From Candidatus Dormiibacter spiritus (GTDB lineage Bacteria > Chloroflexota > Dormibacteria > Dormibacterales > Dormibacteraceae): a DNA stretch of 43,349 nucleotides. The translations under genes were made by a program, and so were the position numbers. The notes under the pieces were generated by a model. The model made no database searches. It saw only the letters and a program-made list of their open reading frames with translations, and was not told where the DNA came from. The stretch is taken from positions 1-43,349 of the forward strand of contig QHBT01000036.1 of the NCBI GenBank assembly GCA_003244185.1, written 5' to 3'. Shown here one piece after another: positions 8,092-16,976 of the stretch. How positions within the stretch are numbered: position 1 is the first letter of the stretch; each line of letters opens with the position of its first letter.

Positions 8092-8982
8092 GTGAAGCGA
8101 CTCATAGTTACCGGAGGCAGCGGGAAGATAGGCGGCTGGATCCTCAAGGAGCTGTGCGATCGCGGCTACGGGGTCCTCAACGTCGACCTCAGGCCGGCGC
8201 AGGAGCAGCGCTGCCGTACCCTCGTCACCGACCTAACCGACGCTGGGCAAGCCTACGCCGCTCTCTGCTCCTACACCGGTATCGATGAGCTTCAGCCCTC
8301 GCTGAGGCCCCAGCCCGTGGATGCGGTAGTCCACTTCGCGGCGATTCCGCGCATCCTGCTGGTGCCCGACAGTGAGGTTTTCAGAATCAACGTTCTAAGC
8401 ACTTATCACGTGTTCGAGGCGGCGAGCCGGCTTGGCATCCGGAAGGTTATCTTCGCCTCAAGTGAGGGTACGTACGGCGTTGTGTTCGCTGAGGAACACC
8501 TCGATCCGCGCTACTTTCCTGTGGACGAGGACCATCCGACGTTGCCCATGGACGCCTACGGGCTGTCCAAACTGGTCAATGAGCAGACAGCCGCAGCGTT
8601 TCATGCTCGAACGGGAGGTGACTTCTACGCGCTCCGGATTGGGGACGTAATGGCGCCGGCCGACTACGCGAAATTCCCTGTCTGGACGACCAATGCGGAG
8701 GCGCGTAAACGAGAGCTGTGGGCCTACGTCGACGTCCGGGACGTGGCCCAGGCGGTCTGCCTTGGGCTCGAGCGAGACCAACTTGGCTTTCAGGTGTTCA
8801 ACGTCTTCGCTGGGGAGAGCGCCCACGAGCGGCCCATCACCGAATTGGCGGCCCAGTTTTACCCCAAGGTTCCTATCCGAGGTCACCTTGGCGACCATGA
8901 ATCTTTGGTTAGCAACCAGAAGCTGCGCGATATCCTGGGCTTCGAGCAGCGCCACCGCTGGAGGGACCAGGTCCCCAGCTGA
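8092..8982 (+). CDS. NAD-dependent epimerase/dehydratase (extended SDR)
   Basis: Rossmann-fold extended short-chain dehydrogenase, 296 residues. The dinucleotide loop is TGGSGKIGG at residues 7-15, an acidic NVDLRP follows strand 2 (NAD preference), VVHFAAIP is the typical strand-4 motif, and the catalytic residues lie in FASSEGTYG (Ser/Thr) and YGLSK (Tyr-x-x-x-Lys, about residue 157). The start is GTG; AAGGAAG lies only one or two bases before it, which is tight, but the protein begins exactly where the family does. Relatives act on nucleotide sugars or on small catabolic hydroxy-acid intermediates. Placement beside the amide-catabolism genes favours a catabolic role, inferred only. It converges with the GNAT gene (9 bp apart). 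Confidence 0.85.
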   Translation: MKRLIVTGGSGKIGGWILKELCDRGYGVLNVDLRPAQEQRCRTLVTDLTDAGQAYAALCSYTGIDELQPSLRPQPVDAVVHFAAIPRILLVPDSEVFRINVLSTYHVFEAASRLGIRKVIFASSEGTYGVVFAEEHLDPRYFPVDEDHPTLPMDAYGLSKLVNEQTAAAFHARTGGDFYALRIGDVMAPADYAKFPVWTTNAEARKRELWAYVDVRDVAQAVCLGLERDQLGFQVFNVFAGESAHERPITELAAQFYPKVPIRGHLGDHESLVSNQKLRDILGFEQRHRWRDQVPS

Positions 8983-8991
8983 ATGCTCGGT

Positions 8992-9858
8992 TCAGCCGAG
9001 GCCCAGCCCCAACGGACTCCAGACCGCCTGGGGCATCCATGCGACCCGCGGTCCGAGGACTAGGCGGGGAATCATGCGGACTTCCTCGAAACCCTGACTC
9101 GACAACAACTCGCGGGCTATCGCGTTCTCCGTGGTCGGGTAAACCCAGACTTCGTCGCCCAGAGCGGACAGCGAACGGAGCGCCCGCAGCACCGCCTGCG
9201 CCTCCGCGTCGACGGTCTCCGGAAGCTGAGTGGCCAGGCAACCTCCCCAGGGTGTCGGCACCACGATGCCAGCCGGACGAGAACGGCCGGGAAGCACCCA
9301 GCCCGACATAAACAGAGGGCGCAGCGCGCCGGACCGATCCTCACCCGCCACGCGGGCATCCATCGACAGCACGCCATCAAGATCCACCGGCAGCAGCGGA
9401 CGAAGGGGCGCCATCGGGACCGCGCGCGGGAGGGTCGTCCCGCGGTATTCGTGATAGTGCGTCTCCACCTCGAATCCGAGGCGGTCGTAGACAGGCCGGC
9501 CCAACGCCGTCGCAATGAGCTGGATCGTGCCGCATCCCTCTCCCCGCAGCAGCTGGATAGCGTGTTCGGTCAGCTCCTTGCCCAGGCCGCGACCCCGCAG
9601 TTCCGGGCTCACGAAGACATGGCCGAGCCAGCCGCTGCTGCCCCAGCTTGTGCTTACAGCGGTCCCAAGCACTCGCCCCGTTTCATCTTCCGCGACCATG
9701 GGATGGCAATTCGGCTGCTGTGCATAGAAGGCGAAGGTGGGGTGAAACTGCCGGTAGGTTCCCCACCCGCCCTCTACCAGGCAGGCTGTCGCCGATTGGA
9801 CACCGGCCGCAGTTCTCGGCATTGGGCAAATCCGCATTCCCTGCAGACGGGTTACCAA
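8992..9858 (-). CDS. GNAT-family N-acetyltransferase (tandem GNAT fold)
   Basis: Probable acetyl-CoA-dependent acyltransferase, 288 residues. The N-terminal half holds the complete GNAT core: a beta-4 strand ending GHVFVSPELRG, the acetyl-CoA pyrophosphate loop RGRGLGKELTEH (about residues 88-99), then IQLIATALGRPVYDRLGF. The C-terminal half resembles a second, degenerate GNAT unit lacking the R/QxxGxG loop, as in two-domain acetyltransferases. The frame opens at a TTG (9858); the ATG at 9837 is the alternative. It is last in the minus-strand operon, 14 bp after the cyclase gene. A role in N-acylating or detoxifying an amine intermediate is conceivable but unproven. Confidence 0.8.
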   Translation of the reverse strand: MVTRLQGMRICPMPRTAAGVQSATACLVEGGWGTYRQFHPTFAFYAQQPNCHPMVAEDETGRVLGTAVSTSWGSSGWLGHVFVSPELRGRGLGKELTEHAIQLLRGEGCGTIQLIATALGRPVYDRLGFEVETHYHEYRGTTLPRAVPMAPLRPLLPVDLDGVLSMDARVAGEDRSGALRPLFMSGWVLPGRSRPAGIVVPTPWGGCLATQLPETVDAEAQAVLRALRSLSALGDEVWVYPTTENAIARELLSSQGFEEVRMIPRLVLGPRVAWMPQAVWSPLGLGLG

Positions 9859-9872
9859 CCCGGTCGCAGCTC

Positions 9873-10847
9873 TTAGGACTTCAGCGGCATTGCGATCGGC
9901 CGCATCGGGCTGCCGGTGGCACCTCGGATCTTGAGGCAGGCGCCCATGAAGGCGAACTCGTAGATTCCCTCGTGGGACAGATCCTCGAGGTAAGCCATCT
10001 CGAGCAGAGGAATTCCGGCTTCCGCCAGCAGATAGGTGTGGACCGGCAACCAGTTCTCCGGATCGGCCGAAGGAGTGTGCTCCACGCCACCGTTGTCGGC
10101 CCCGACGTACATGGCTCCCGCCCTGGCCAGGAACTCGGCCCCCTCTCGATTGATACCCGGAGACCTGGGCACGAACCGGCGCTGATCCGGCCAGACGCTC
10201 ATCCGTCCGGTCCGGATCAGGACCACATCTCCCGGCCGAAGCTCGGTCTTCTGCCGCTTGAGTGCAGCAAGCAGGTCCTTCTCACCGATCGCATGGCTCT
10301 CTGGCAGCATCTCGATTCCGGCTGCCGCCGCCGCGTCGATCATGACCCCTCGTGCTATCACCGGGGGCTGCTTGTCGGCGCCTGCGCGGTGCCAATGGCG
10401 GCTGCCCAGATGCTCTCTGGTGTTGAAACCGTTGAAGATGCTGCCGTGATAACCGAAGTGAGTGAGCGTGTCTACGTGAGTCCCGCAGTGCGTGTACATC
10501 GAGATCGCGTCACCCGTGTAGCTCACCCTTTCGTTCAGCTCTGCGGACAGGGACGTCGGGTTATCGACCACGGTGCCCGCCGGAGTATGTGTCAGCCAGA
10601 TCTGAAAGCCGGGATCGTTGAAATCGTCCCACAGCGGCATGCCCACGAAGAAGTCCACGGCCAGGTCGAAGGGCTTGCCAGCGTCGGCTTCGCGCATCGC
10701 CTGCCGACGCGAGCTCTCGTCCATGAGATTAAGCATCCCGATTTCATCCTCGGGGCCGAAGGGGCTCTTCGAGACCTGATTCAGCGTGGCGTGATAGGCG
10801 GCGATCTTCTGCCGCTGATCTTCATTCAAAAGGCTTGGTCCACACAT
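9873..10847 (-). CDS. Cyclase-family amidohydrolase (kynurenine formamidase-like)
   Basis: Metal-dependent hydrolase of the cyclase family (PF04199 type), 324 residues. The family's metal-binding motif HxGTHxDxxxH is seen as HCGTHVDTLTHF (about residues 118-129), and later VLIRTGRMSVW and GADNGGVEHTP match conserved active-site regions. Family members include bacterial arylformamidase KynB, isatin hydrolase and several lactone- or amide-opening enzymes. This one is longer than KynB (about 210 residues) and belongs to the larger, poorly characterised subgroup. It is transcribed with the upstream aminotransferase direction, about 240 bp downstream of that gene, and is followed closely by GNAT. 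Confidence 0.85.
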   Translation of the reverse strand: MCGPSLLNEDQRQKIAAYHATLNQVSKSPFGPEDEIGMLNLMDESSRRQAMREADAGKPFDLAVDFFVGMPLWDDFNDPGFQIWLTHTPAGTVVDNPTSLSAELNERVSYTGDAISMYTHCGTHVDTLTHFGYHGSIFNGFNTREHLGSRHWHRAGADKQPPVIARGVMIDAAAAAGIEMLPESHAIGEKDLLAALKRQKTELRPGDVVLIRTGRMSVWPDQRRFVPRSPGINREGAEFLARAGAMYVGADNGGVEHTPSADPENWLPVHTYLLAEAGIPLLEMAYLEDLSHEGIYEFAFMGACLKIRGATGSPMRPIAMPLKS

Positions 10848-11054
10848 GGCCTCAACTCTCCTCCAAAAGGTGCTTGGTACGCTGCGCTGGACTGAACCGA
10901 CCGTAGCGGGGATTCATTGATTCGACTCGAGTGCCGTAACGCGAACGGTCATCGCGATCGAGATCTCGTCGGCGTCTGAAGTCGGCAGAGCACCGGTGGT
11001 ACCGCCATTCTGCTCTCTGAGTCGACCGAGGACGATGCGCGGCTGATGCATGCG

Positions 11055-11079
11055 AGAGGGCGGAGACTTTCGCCCCTCT
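11055..11079 (-). terminator. Possible terminator hairpin after the aminotransferase
   Basis: On the minus strand the sequence just past the aminotransferase stop folds as AGAGGGGCG / CGCCCTCT, an 8-bp stem with one bulged G around an 8-base loop. No U-tract follows, so it may only attenuate read-through into the cyclase gene. Confidence 0.4.
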
Positions 11080-11088
11080 GTTGGCAAG

Positions 11089-12285
11089 TCAGAGGGAGCG
11101 GACAACCGACTCGATCCGGTTCATGCCCTCGGCCAACCGCTCCAGCGAGCTGGCATACGAGACTCGGACGTGATCGTCGGAGCCGAAGGGCAGACCGGGC
11201 ACGACGGCGACTCGGGCGGCCTCCAAGAGGAGGTCGGCAAAGCCTACCGAGCCGCTTGACCGATTGCCACTTGCCATCCGTTCGTAAAGGTCGCTCACAC
11301 GAGGGAATATGTAGAAGGCGCCCTCTGGAACCGCTTCGATCACAACCCCGGGCATGGCGGAAAGCCGCTGCAGTACGAGCTGGCGTCGGCGGTCGAACTG
11401 CTGGCGCATGGACTCCAACGGCGCCTGGTCTCCGTTCAATGCGGCCAGAGCCGCACGCTGACTGATGGAGGAGGCCCCGGAGGTGCACTGACTTTGCAGG
11501 TTCGTCATTGCCGCCACGATTTGAGGCTCGGCCGCCGCATAGCCCATGCGCCAACCGGTCATTGCGTAGGCCTTGGAAAAGCCGTTGACGGTGATCGTCA
11601 GACGCTGGATCTCCTCGCCGAGCGAGGCGATGCTCACGAACTCGGCGCTGCCGTAGACCAGCTTCTCGTAGATCTCATCGCTGATCACGTACAGGTCCCG
11701 CGCCACGCAGAGCGCCGCCAACTCGCGCAGTTCTGCGTCGGTAGCAACGGTACCTACCGGGTTGCTGGGGCTGTTGAGCATCACGACCTTAGTGCGGGAG
11801 GTGACCGCCGCCGCGACCGCCTCGGCGCTTAGTCGGTACCCATTGGAACTGGTGTCGACCAGGACGGGAACACCGCCCGCCAGGCTCACGATCTCTGGGT
11901 AGCTCACCCAGCAGGGTGAGGGCATGATGACCTCGTCACCAGGGTCGACCAGGACCATCAAGGCGTTGTAGATGGACTGTTTGGCCCCGTTGGAGACCAC
12001 TATCTGTTCGGGCTGACAGGAGATGCCGTTGTCGCGCAACAGCTTCTCAGCGATGGCAGTCCTGAGCTCTGGGATTCCCGCAACGGGCGTGTACCTGGTG
12101 AAGCCGGCCTCGATCGCCTCAAGTCCGCCGCTCCGGGCAGCCGGCATGGTGTCGAAGTCCGGTTCACCCGCGGTAAGGTTGACCACGTCCACCCCTGAGG
12201 CCGCGAGCGCCTTCGCTCGGGCATCTGTAGCGATTGTCGCCGATGGACGCAAGAGGCGCGCCCTCTCACTCAGCGTGGATGGCAC
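11089..12285 (-). CDS. Class I/II PLP-dependent aminotransferase (aspartate aminotransferase-like)
   Basis: Fold-type I aminotransferase, 398 residues, of the thermophilic-AspC-like subgroup. Visible signatures are TAGEPDFDTMPA near residue 40, NGAKQSIYNAL, the substrate/cofactor segment NSPSNPVGTV (about residue 175), ISDEIYEKLVYG, and the PLP lysine in NGFSKAYAMTGWRMGY (about residue 237). It probably transfers an amino group between an amino acid and 2-oxoglutarate or oxaloacetate. Its ATG lies two bases after the stop of the upstream SDR, so the two are translationally coupled. In this operon it may deaminate an amino acid freed by the amide hydrolases and pass a 2-oxoacid to the E1 enzyme at the left edge; that link is inference. 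Confidence 0.9.
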   Translation of the reverse strand: MPSTLSERARLLRPSATIATDARAKALAASGVDVVNLTAGEPDFDTMPAARSGGLEAIEAGFTRYTPVAGIPELRTAIAEKLLRDNGISCQPEQIVVSNGAKQSIYNALMVLVDPGDEVIMPSPCWVSYPEIVSLAGGVPVLVDTSSNGYRLSAEAVAAAVTSRTKVVMLNSPSNPVGTVATDAELRELAALCVARDLYVISDEIYEKLVYGSAEFVSIASLGEEIQRLTITVNGFSKAYAMTGWRMGYAAAEPQIVAAMTNLQSQCTSGASSISQRAALAALNGDQAPLESMRQQFDRRRQLVLQRLSAMPGVVIEAVPEGAFYIFPRVSDLYERMASGNRSSGSVGFADLLLEAARVAVVPGLPFGSDDHVRVSYASSLERLAEGMNRIESVVRSL

Positions 12286-12287
12286 CT

Positions 12288-13064
12288 TCAGTCCGAGACC
12301 ACGAGCGAGCGTCCTCCGTCCATTACCAGGAGCTGGCCGTTCATGAAACTCGCCGCCTCGCTGGCCAGGTAGAGGTAGAGCGACGCGATGTCCTCCGGTC
12401 TCCCCACTCTGCCCACGGGACTACCCCTTCCCGCCGCCGCTACGCCCTCCGCGCCCAGCGAATTGATCGGATCAAGGGACTGGGGCGATTCAATGACCCC
12501 CGGGGCGACCGCATTAACAGTGATCCCATGCTTCCCAAACTCGATCGCGAGGCTTCTCACCAAGCCGACGATCCCGGCTTTGGCTGCGGTGTAATGGGCG
12601 TGCTCAGTCCAGCACTGCACGGTGCCTGCGACCGAGGAGGTTGCCAAGAGTCGCCCGTAGCCCGCCTCCTGCATGTAGGGCAGGGCGGCGCGAAAGCAGC
12701 GCCACACGCCGAGCAAGTTCACTTCGACCACCTGGTTCCAGGCCTGATCGGTGAGCTCGAGCGAGGGCACCGTGCGCGCGATGCCGGCGTTCGCAACCAC
12801 CACGTCGATGCGTCCAAAGCTTTCGATCGCGCTCCGCGCGAAGGCGTCGACCGAGCCGGTCGATGACACGTCCAGCTCACGGACGAGCACCTGGCGCCCA
12901 GCCGCTGCCACGCTCGCACGTACCTGCTCCACGTCGTGAGGGTCCCCCGGAAACCAGCCTAGGACCACGTCCGCTCCGGCTCGCGCGAACGTACGGGCGG
13001 TGGCTGCGCCGATACCCGAGGCAGCGCCGCTGATCATGGCTACCCGGCCGGTGAGATCACACAT
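12288..13064 (-). CDS. Short-chain dehydrogenase/reductase (FabG-like), first copy
   Basis: Classical SDR oxidoreductase, 258 residues. The cofactor loop is SGAASGIGAATA (about residues 12-23), followed by VVANAGIA (NNAG motif variant), a serine in LLATSSVAGTV, and the catalytic YTAAKAG (about residue 157). The end GQLLVMDGGRS is the family's usual C-terminus. The residues after strand 2 (GWFPGDPHD) do not clearly discriminate NAD from NADP. It is transcribed between another SDR (64 bp upstream) and the aminotransferase (2 bp downstream). It shares only family-level similarity with its neighbour, so this is not a recent duplication. Confidence 0.9.
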   Translation of the reverse strand: MCDLTGRVAMISGAASGIGAATARTFARAGADVVLGWFPGDPHDVEQVRASVAAAGRQVLVRELDVSSTGSVDAFARSAIESFGRIDVVVANAGIARTVPSLELTDQAWNQVVEVNLLGVWRCFRAALPYMQEAGYGRLLATSSVAGTVQCWTEHAHYTAAKAGIVGLVRSLAIEFGKHGITVNAVAPGVIESPQSLDPINSLGAEGVAAAGRGSPVGRVGRPEDIASLYLYLASEAASFMNGQLLVMDGGRSLVVSD

Positions 13065-13128
13065 GCGGAGCCTCCTTTTCAGAGTGGGGCGTGAGCGGCA
13101 GACCCGGCTCCGAGTCCCCCGGCGCCGC

Positions 13129-13878
13129 TCATAGCATCACATCTCCACCGTTCGGTCCCAATGTCTGGCCGACGTAGTAGCTGGAGTCGTCGGAGGCTAG
13201 GAAGACGGCGGTAGGCGCCACCTCGAAGGCCTGTCCGAAGCGACCGATGGGCAGCTCGGAAAGCTTCTTGTCCTTCCACTCGTCGGTCTCCTCGGCCATC
13301 ATGTCCGTGAGGATTGGACCCGGCGCGATGGCGTTGACGTGCACCCCCTTGGCCGAGACCTCGCGCGCCAGGGCCTTGGTGAACGCGATCACGCCCCCCT
13401 TGCTGGCGCTGTAGTGGACCATCTCTGGGCCGCCGATCTGGCCCAGCTGCGAACCGACGTTGATGATCTTCCCGCTGCCGCGCTCGAGCATCTGGGGGAG
13501 TACGTATCGAGTGCAGAGAAAGACGCTCCGGAGATTCACACTAATGACCTTGTCCCACTGCTCAGCGGTCATCTCATGGAGAAATACCTGCGAGAAGATC
13601 CCGGCGTCGTTAACCAGGATGTCCACCCGACCCAACTCGCCCACCACGCGCTCCACCATCGCCTTAACATCCGCCTCTTGGGAGACGTCGGTCCTGACAT
13701 ACAAAACGCGGCGTCCTCCGGAGCGGAGGGTTCCGAGCAGCTCCCCCACCGCATCCTCCGGCGCGAGGTCCGCGACCGCCACGTCCGCGCCCTCCTTTAC
13801 GAAGGCTTCGGCAATCGCCCGGCCGATCCCGCGAGCGGCGCCCGTGATGATCGCGGTCTTGTTCACGAGTCTTTCCAT
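13129..13878 (-). CDS. Short-chain dehydrogenase/reductase (FabG-like), second copy
   Basis: Classical SDR, 249 residues. The motifs are TGAARGIGRAIA (about residues 11-22), an acidic VADLAPED after strand 2 (NAD preference likely), VNDAGIF in the NNAG position, INVGSQLGQIGG around the catalytic serine, and YSASKGG (about residue 155). The C-terminus YVGQTLGPNGGDVML matches the FabG group. The ATG at 13878 gives a normal length. It lies in the middle of the minus-strand operon between the isochorismatase-like gene and the first SDR. Together the two SDRs suggest two successive alcohol/ketone steps on the substrate's carbon skeleton, as in side-chain degradation; this is inferred from arrangement. 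Confidence 0.9.
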   Translation of the reverse strand: MERLVNKTAIITGAARGIGRAIAEAFVKEGADVAVADLAPEDAVGELLGTLRSGGRRVLYVRTDVSQEADVKAMVERVVGELGRVDILVNDAGIFSQVFLHEMTAEQWDKVISVNLRSVFLCTRYVLPQMLERGSGKIINVGSQLGQIGGPEMVHYSASKGGVIAFTKALAREVSAKGVHVNAIAPGPILTDMMAEETDEWKDKKLSELPIGRFGQAFEVAPTAVFLASDDSSYYVGQTLGPNGGDVML

Positions 13879-13935
13879 GCGCGTGCTGTCCTGCTCTTCA
13901 ATCCGGCGGTCAGGGGAGTCGCGGGCGCGTGCCTC

Positions 13936-14658
13936 TCAGTCGGCGGGGCTGGCGGTGCTGCGGTCAGCGGTTCCGGGGGGGCCTGTGACGGCTGGCGCCC
14001 ATCGGTCGAGGATTTCCTCTGACGGGACAACATCAAAACGGTGACGCATCAGCAGGAGCGAGGCGTCGTGCTGAGCCGGATCGTCGCTGGCGACGCAGTC
14101 CTCGGGAACTATGACGTAGTAGTCGTTGAAGAGCCCGTCGCGTGCGGTGGACTCGACACAGCCCTCCGTCGTCACCCCAGTGACGACTATGCTCTTGATC
14201 GCGTTGCTGCGAAGCAGCATATCCAGGTTGGTGCCCCAGAACCCGCTCGAGCGGAATTTGCGGACGACCACGTCGCCCGGCTTGGGGCTCAGCTCCGGGA
14301 TGATCTGCTGGCCTTCACTTCCCTCCATGGTGTACTGGAGCGGCTTGAGCGGTCCGCGAGTGGCGAAGTGTAGGCGCATCGTGAAGCGAAGCTGCGCCGG
14401 AGATTCGATCTTGGAGTCCGGCAATCGGGTCATCATGATGTAGATCACCGGAATTCCGGCCGACCTGGCCCCATCGACCAGGCGTACCAGCCTCGGCACC
14501 ATCGGGGGGTACATCGAGATATCGATCCCCTGCTGCGCGAAGCTGAATCCCGCGCTGCAGAAGTCCCGCTGCATATCGACGACCACCAGCGCTGTGTGCG
14601 CTGGATCCACGAGCTCGTCCAGGGTCGAGAAGACCTGCTTCCCGTCGACCTCCACCAT
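13936..14658 (-). CDS. Isochorismatase-like cysteine hydrolase
   Basis: Hydrolase of the isochorismatase/nicotinamidase/N-carbamoylsarcosine amidase superfamily, 240 residues. The Asp-Lys-Cys triad is visible: VVDMQRDFC (Asp, about residue 27), VVRKFRSSGF (Lys, about 131) and VTGVTTEGCVES (Cys nucleophile, about 166), including the cis-peptide before the cysteine. Cysteine instead of glycine at that site argues for an amidase rather than a true isochorismatase. Candidates include N-carbamoyl, ureido or nicotinamide-type substrates (RutB, CSHase, biuret hydrolase). It starts 3 bp after the permease stop codon, so it is translationally coupled to the transporter that probably imports its substrate's parent compound. 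Confidence 0.88.
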   Translation of the reverse strand: MVEVDGKQVFSTLDELVDPAHTALVVVDMQRDFCSAGFSFAQQGIDISMYPPMVPRLVRLVDGARSAGIPVIYIMMTRLPDSKIESPAQLRFTMRLHFATRGPLKPLQYTMEGSEGQQIIPELSPKPGDVVVRKFRSSGFWGTNLDMLLRSNAIKSIVVTGVTTEGCVESTARDGLFNDYYVIVPEDCVASDDPAQHDASLLLMRHRFDVVPSEEILDRWAPAVTGPPGTADRSTASPAD

Positions 14659-14661
14659 CGC

Positions 14662-16149
14662 TTAGGTGGTGTGAGTATGCGCGGACCGGTCGTCGAACAT
14701 GCCGCCCTCCTCAGCTTTGGTGATCGGCTCGTCGGCAACCACCGAACCGAAGGCCCCCAGCTTCTCCGGCGCGCGCTGGCGCAGGTAGAAGTAGGCGCCG
14801 ATCCCCACCACCAAGTACAGTCCGACGATGTACGGCACCAGGTTGTACGGATAAGCCTGACCGGGGGCGACGGTGGACCACAGTGGGTAGATAAGCCCCA
14901 GACTGCCGAGGATGGGGGCGATCACGTGAAGGAAGAGGTTCCGGTTGGGCCGGTTACCAAAGTAGCGGATGAGGGCGACGTTGCACAAGATGTAAACGAG
15001 GATGACACCAACCGTCCCCACCGCACCGGTGAAACCGTATAAGCCGGTCGGACCGGGGCCGAGCCAGGCGCCACCGGCCAGTCCGCCGATCACGGTCACC
15101 GCGGTCAGCACATAGATAGCGATGTAGGGTGAGTGGAACTTGGGGTGAACCTTGCCCAGCGCGGCCGGGAGCGCACCCTCACGGCCCATTGAGAAGAGGA
15201 CCCGGACTGTCGTGTTCTGGAGCGCGAGGAACGCAGAGAACAGCCCGGCGATGGCGCAGAGGTCGACCAGCTGCTCGAGCCAGGGAGCATCGCGACGAGC
15301 CAAGGTTACGAACGGAGTCGCGTCCTTGTTGAAAGCCGCGAGCGACTGTGCGTCGTTCAGGTGGTAGCCGGCGGTGAGGCCGTACATCACGTAGACGTAG
15401 AAGATGCCGACAACCACGATTGAGCCGCCGACAGCAAGGGGAATCAGCCGACGCGGGTTGCGCGACTCTTCGCCAAGAACCGCCGCAGCGTCGAACCCGA
15501 TGAAGGAGAGAATGCCGAAGACGACGCCGAGACCGACGCCCGAGACGCCCCCGGCGGCGGCGGCGGGCGAGAAGGCGGAAAGCGTATTACCGTCACCGGC
15601 CTTGGCGATGGCGATCGTGGCGAGCAGGAGGAAGACCAGGACCTCGACAGTCAGCAGCGTGAGGTCGAGCTGGACTGAGGCCTTAACGCTGCGAACCGAG
15701 AGCAGCAGCACCGCGGCCATGAAGATGAACGCGAAGATCCACCACGGCAGGTCGGCGTGGAATGTGCTCTTGACGTAGTCCTGGGCGAAGGCCGCGACCG
15801 CCCCAAACAGACCGGGGCCGAGCAGCGTGTAAGCGCCGAAAAAGATCCATCCGGTGAAGAAGCCGGCTCCGCCGCCGAGACCCTGTGATGCGTAGGTGTA
15901 AAAGGAGCCTGCCGAGGGTAGGACCCGCGCAAACTGGATCACGGTGTTTCCGACGAAGAGGATCACGATCAGCGCTATGAGGAAGGCGAGAGGGAGCGCG
16001 GCACCGGTCGAGGGTCCAGCGGCGGGGGCATTCAGGACAACCGCGAGAACGGGGCCCATGACCGCTGCCGACAATGCAATGCAGTTTGGGAGGCTGAGTA
16101 TATTTTTCTGCAGGCGTGAGCCACTGACGTCAGTCGATATTTCAGCCAT
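14662..16149 (-). CDS. APC-superfamily amino-acid/polyamine permease
   Basis: Cytoplasmic-membrane secondary transporter with about 12 hydrophobic segments. The APC hallmark is the N-terminal broken helix beginning near PNCIALSAAVMGPVLA, followed by IGFDAAAVLGEESRNPRR (the GFD/E helix-6 region) and RVLFSMGREGALP in the loop after helix 8. The open frame extends to 16194, but the ATG at 16149 is preferred because AGGGGAGC lies directly upstream; this gives 495 residues. It is the first gene of a seven-gene minus-strand operon (permease, cysteine hydrolase, two SDRs, aminotransferase, cyclase, GNAT). Its position implies that uptake of the pathway substrate, probably an amino-acid-like or amine compound, is co-regulated with its breakdown. 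Confidence 0.9.
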   Translation of the reverse strand: MAEISTDVSGSRLQKNILSLPNCIALSAAVMGPVLAVVLNAPAAGPSTGAALPLAFLIALIVILFVGNTVIQFARVLPSAGSFYTYASQGLGGGAGFFTGWIFFGAYTLLGPGLFGAVAAFAQDYVKSTFHADLPWWIFAFIFMAAVLLLSVRSVKASVQLDLTLLTVEVLVFLLLATIAIAKAGDGNTLSAFSPAAAAGGVSGVGLGVVFGILSFIGFDAAAVLGEESRNPRRLIPLAVGGSIVVVGIFYVYVMYGLTAGYHLNDAQSLAAFNKDATPFVTLARRDAPWLEQLVDLCAIAGLFSAFLALQNTTVRVLFSMGREGALPAALGKVHPKFHSPYIAIYVLTAVTVIGGLAGGAWLGPGPTGLYGFTGAVGTVGVILVYILCNVALIRYFGNRPNRNLFLHVIAPILGSLGLIYPLWSTVAPGQAYPYNLVPYIVGLYLVVGIGAYFYLRQRAPEKLGAFGSVVADEPITKAEEGGMFDDRSAHTHTT

Positions 16150-16407
16150 TTGCTCCCCTGAGTAATCCGAGTGACGAATTAACCAGGTAAGCATAGTTCA
16201 TGTGGGAATCATCTGTCAAATTGGCCGGAAGGTCCCTCAATGCGGCCCGATGCTCCTCCCGAGAGATCACACCAATTGGGGCAGCGGAGCGGATGCTGAT
16301 CAAGGAGCGGACGAGTTCCCCTGCGGACCATGACGCCAGCCGGCGCTCGGACATCCTCCCCATCGAAGGGGTGAACGGCCGGATCCTCCCAGTATCTTTG
16401 ACCAGGA
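16150..16407. promoter_or_regulatory. Divergent intergenic region between permease operon and SnoaL gene
   Basis: These 258 bp contain no gene and must hold the promoters of the large minus-strand operon and of the plus-strand SnoaL/deacetylase pair. No clear -35/-10 pair or strong dyad was found by eye. No local regulator gene accompanies it. Confidence 0.45.
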
Positions 16408-16899
16408 ATGCCAGTGCCATCCCTTGAGGAGCGGGTCGATCGCCTCGAGTCGGAGCGGGAGATCCATGCCCTCCTATACCGCTATGCAGAACTCTGTGAC
16501 GCGGCCTACGACCCGGATGGCCTGGCCGCCCTGTTCACCGATGATGCGGCGTGGTCATCGCGGACCAAGGACGGCTCGGTTGACTTCGGCCGTTATCAAG
16601 GACGCGACGCGATCCGGAGCTTCTTCGCCGGCGTTTCCGACGGCCTCGGGCCGATGACCCTCCACTACCTGCTTTCGCCGCGGGTGGAGATCGGACCCGA
16701 CCGCGATGTGGCAGCCGGTCACTGCTACCTGTACGCCATCCTCGATCGGCGGCCTGCCGGTGCTCGAGGCGGGTCCTCAGGGCGGGAGCGGATTGTCCTC
16801 GCCGGGACCTACCGCCACCGCTTTCGAAGGGTCGGCGGCCGTTGGCTGATTAGCGCGTCCACCTGCGACCTGAGCCTGGAGGCGCCGTTTCCTTCCTAG
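16408..16899 (+). CDS. SnoaL/NTF2-like family protein, first copy
   Basis: Small alpha+beta-barrel protein of 163 residues with the SnoaL_4 pattern: a long N-terminal helix (LEERVDRLESEREIHALL), RYAELCDAAYDPDGLAALF, then YQGRDAIRSFF, LHYLLSP and a C-terminal strand ending WLISAS. Members include polyketide cyclases, steroid isomerases, dehydratases and small subunits of ring dioxygenases; catalysis depends on a few polar residues in the cone, so the reaction cannot be assigned. It is followed 77 bp later by the PuuE-like deacetylase and is paralogous to the SnoaL protein at 19119-19634. Confidence 0.8.
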   Translation: MPVPSLEERVDRLESEREIHALLYRYAELCDAAYDPDGLAALFTDDAAWSSRTKDGSVDFGRYQGRDAIRSFFAGVSDGLGPMTLHYLLSPRVEIGPDRDVAAGHCYLYAILDRRPAGARGGSSGRERIVLAGTYRHRFRRVGGRWLISASTCDLSLEAPFPS

Positions 16900-16976
16900 C
16901 CCACAACCGGGCACGTGCTGGCTGGATATCCTTTCGACGAAACCGTCAGCGACCAGCTCGCGAAGAGGGAGCCGAG

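Noticed and set aside
9648..10895. 415-codon plus-strand open frame
   Set aside because: Antisense to the GNAT and cyclase genes, both of which carry their catalytic motifs; high-GC shadow frame.
10914..11051. 45-codon minus-strand frame between cyclase and aminotransferase
   Set aside because: Open and polar, but without a Shine-Dalgarno site or motif; too weak to call.
12234..12866. 210-codon plus-strand frame over the first SDR
   Set aside because: Antisense to an SDR with intact cofactor and YxxxK motifs.
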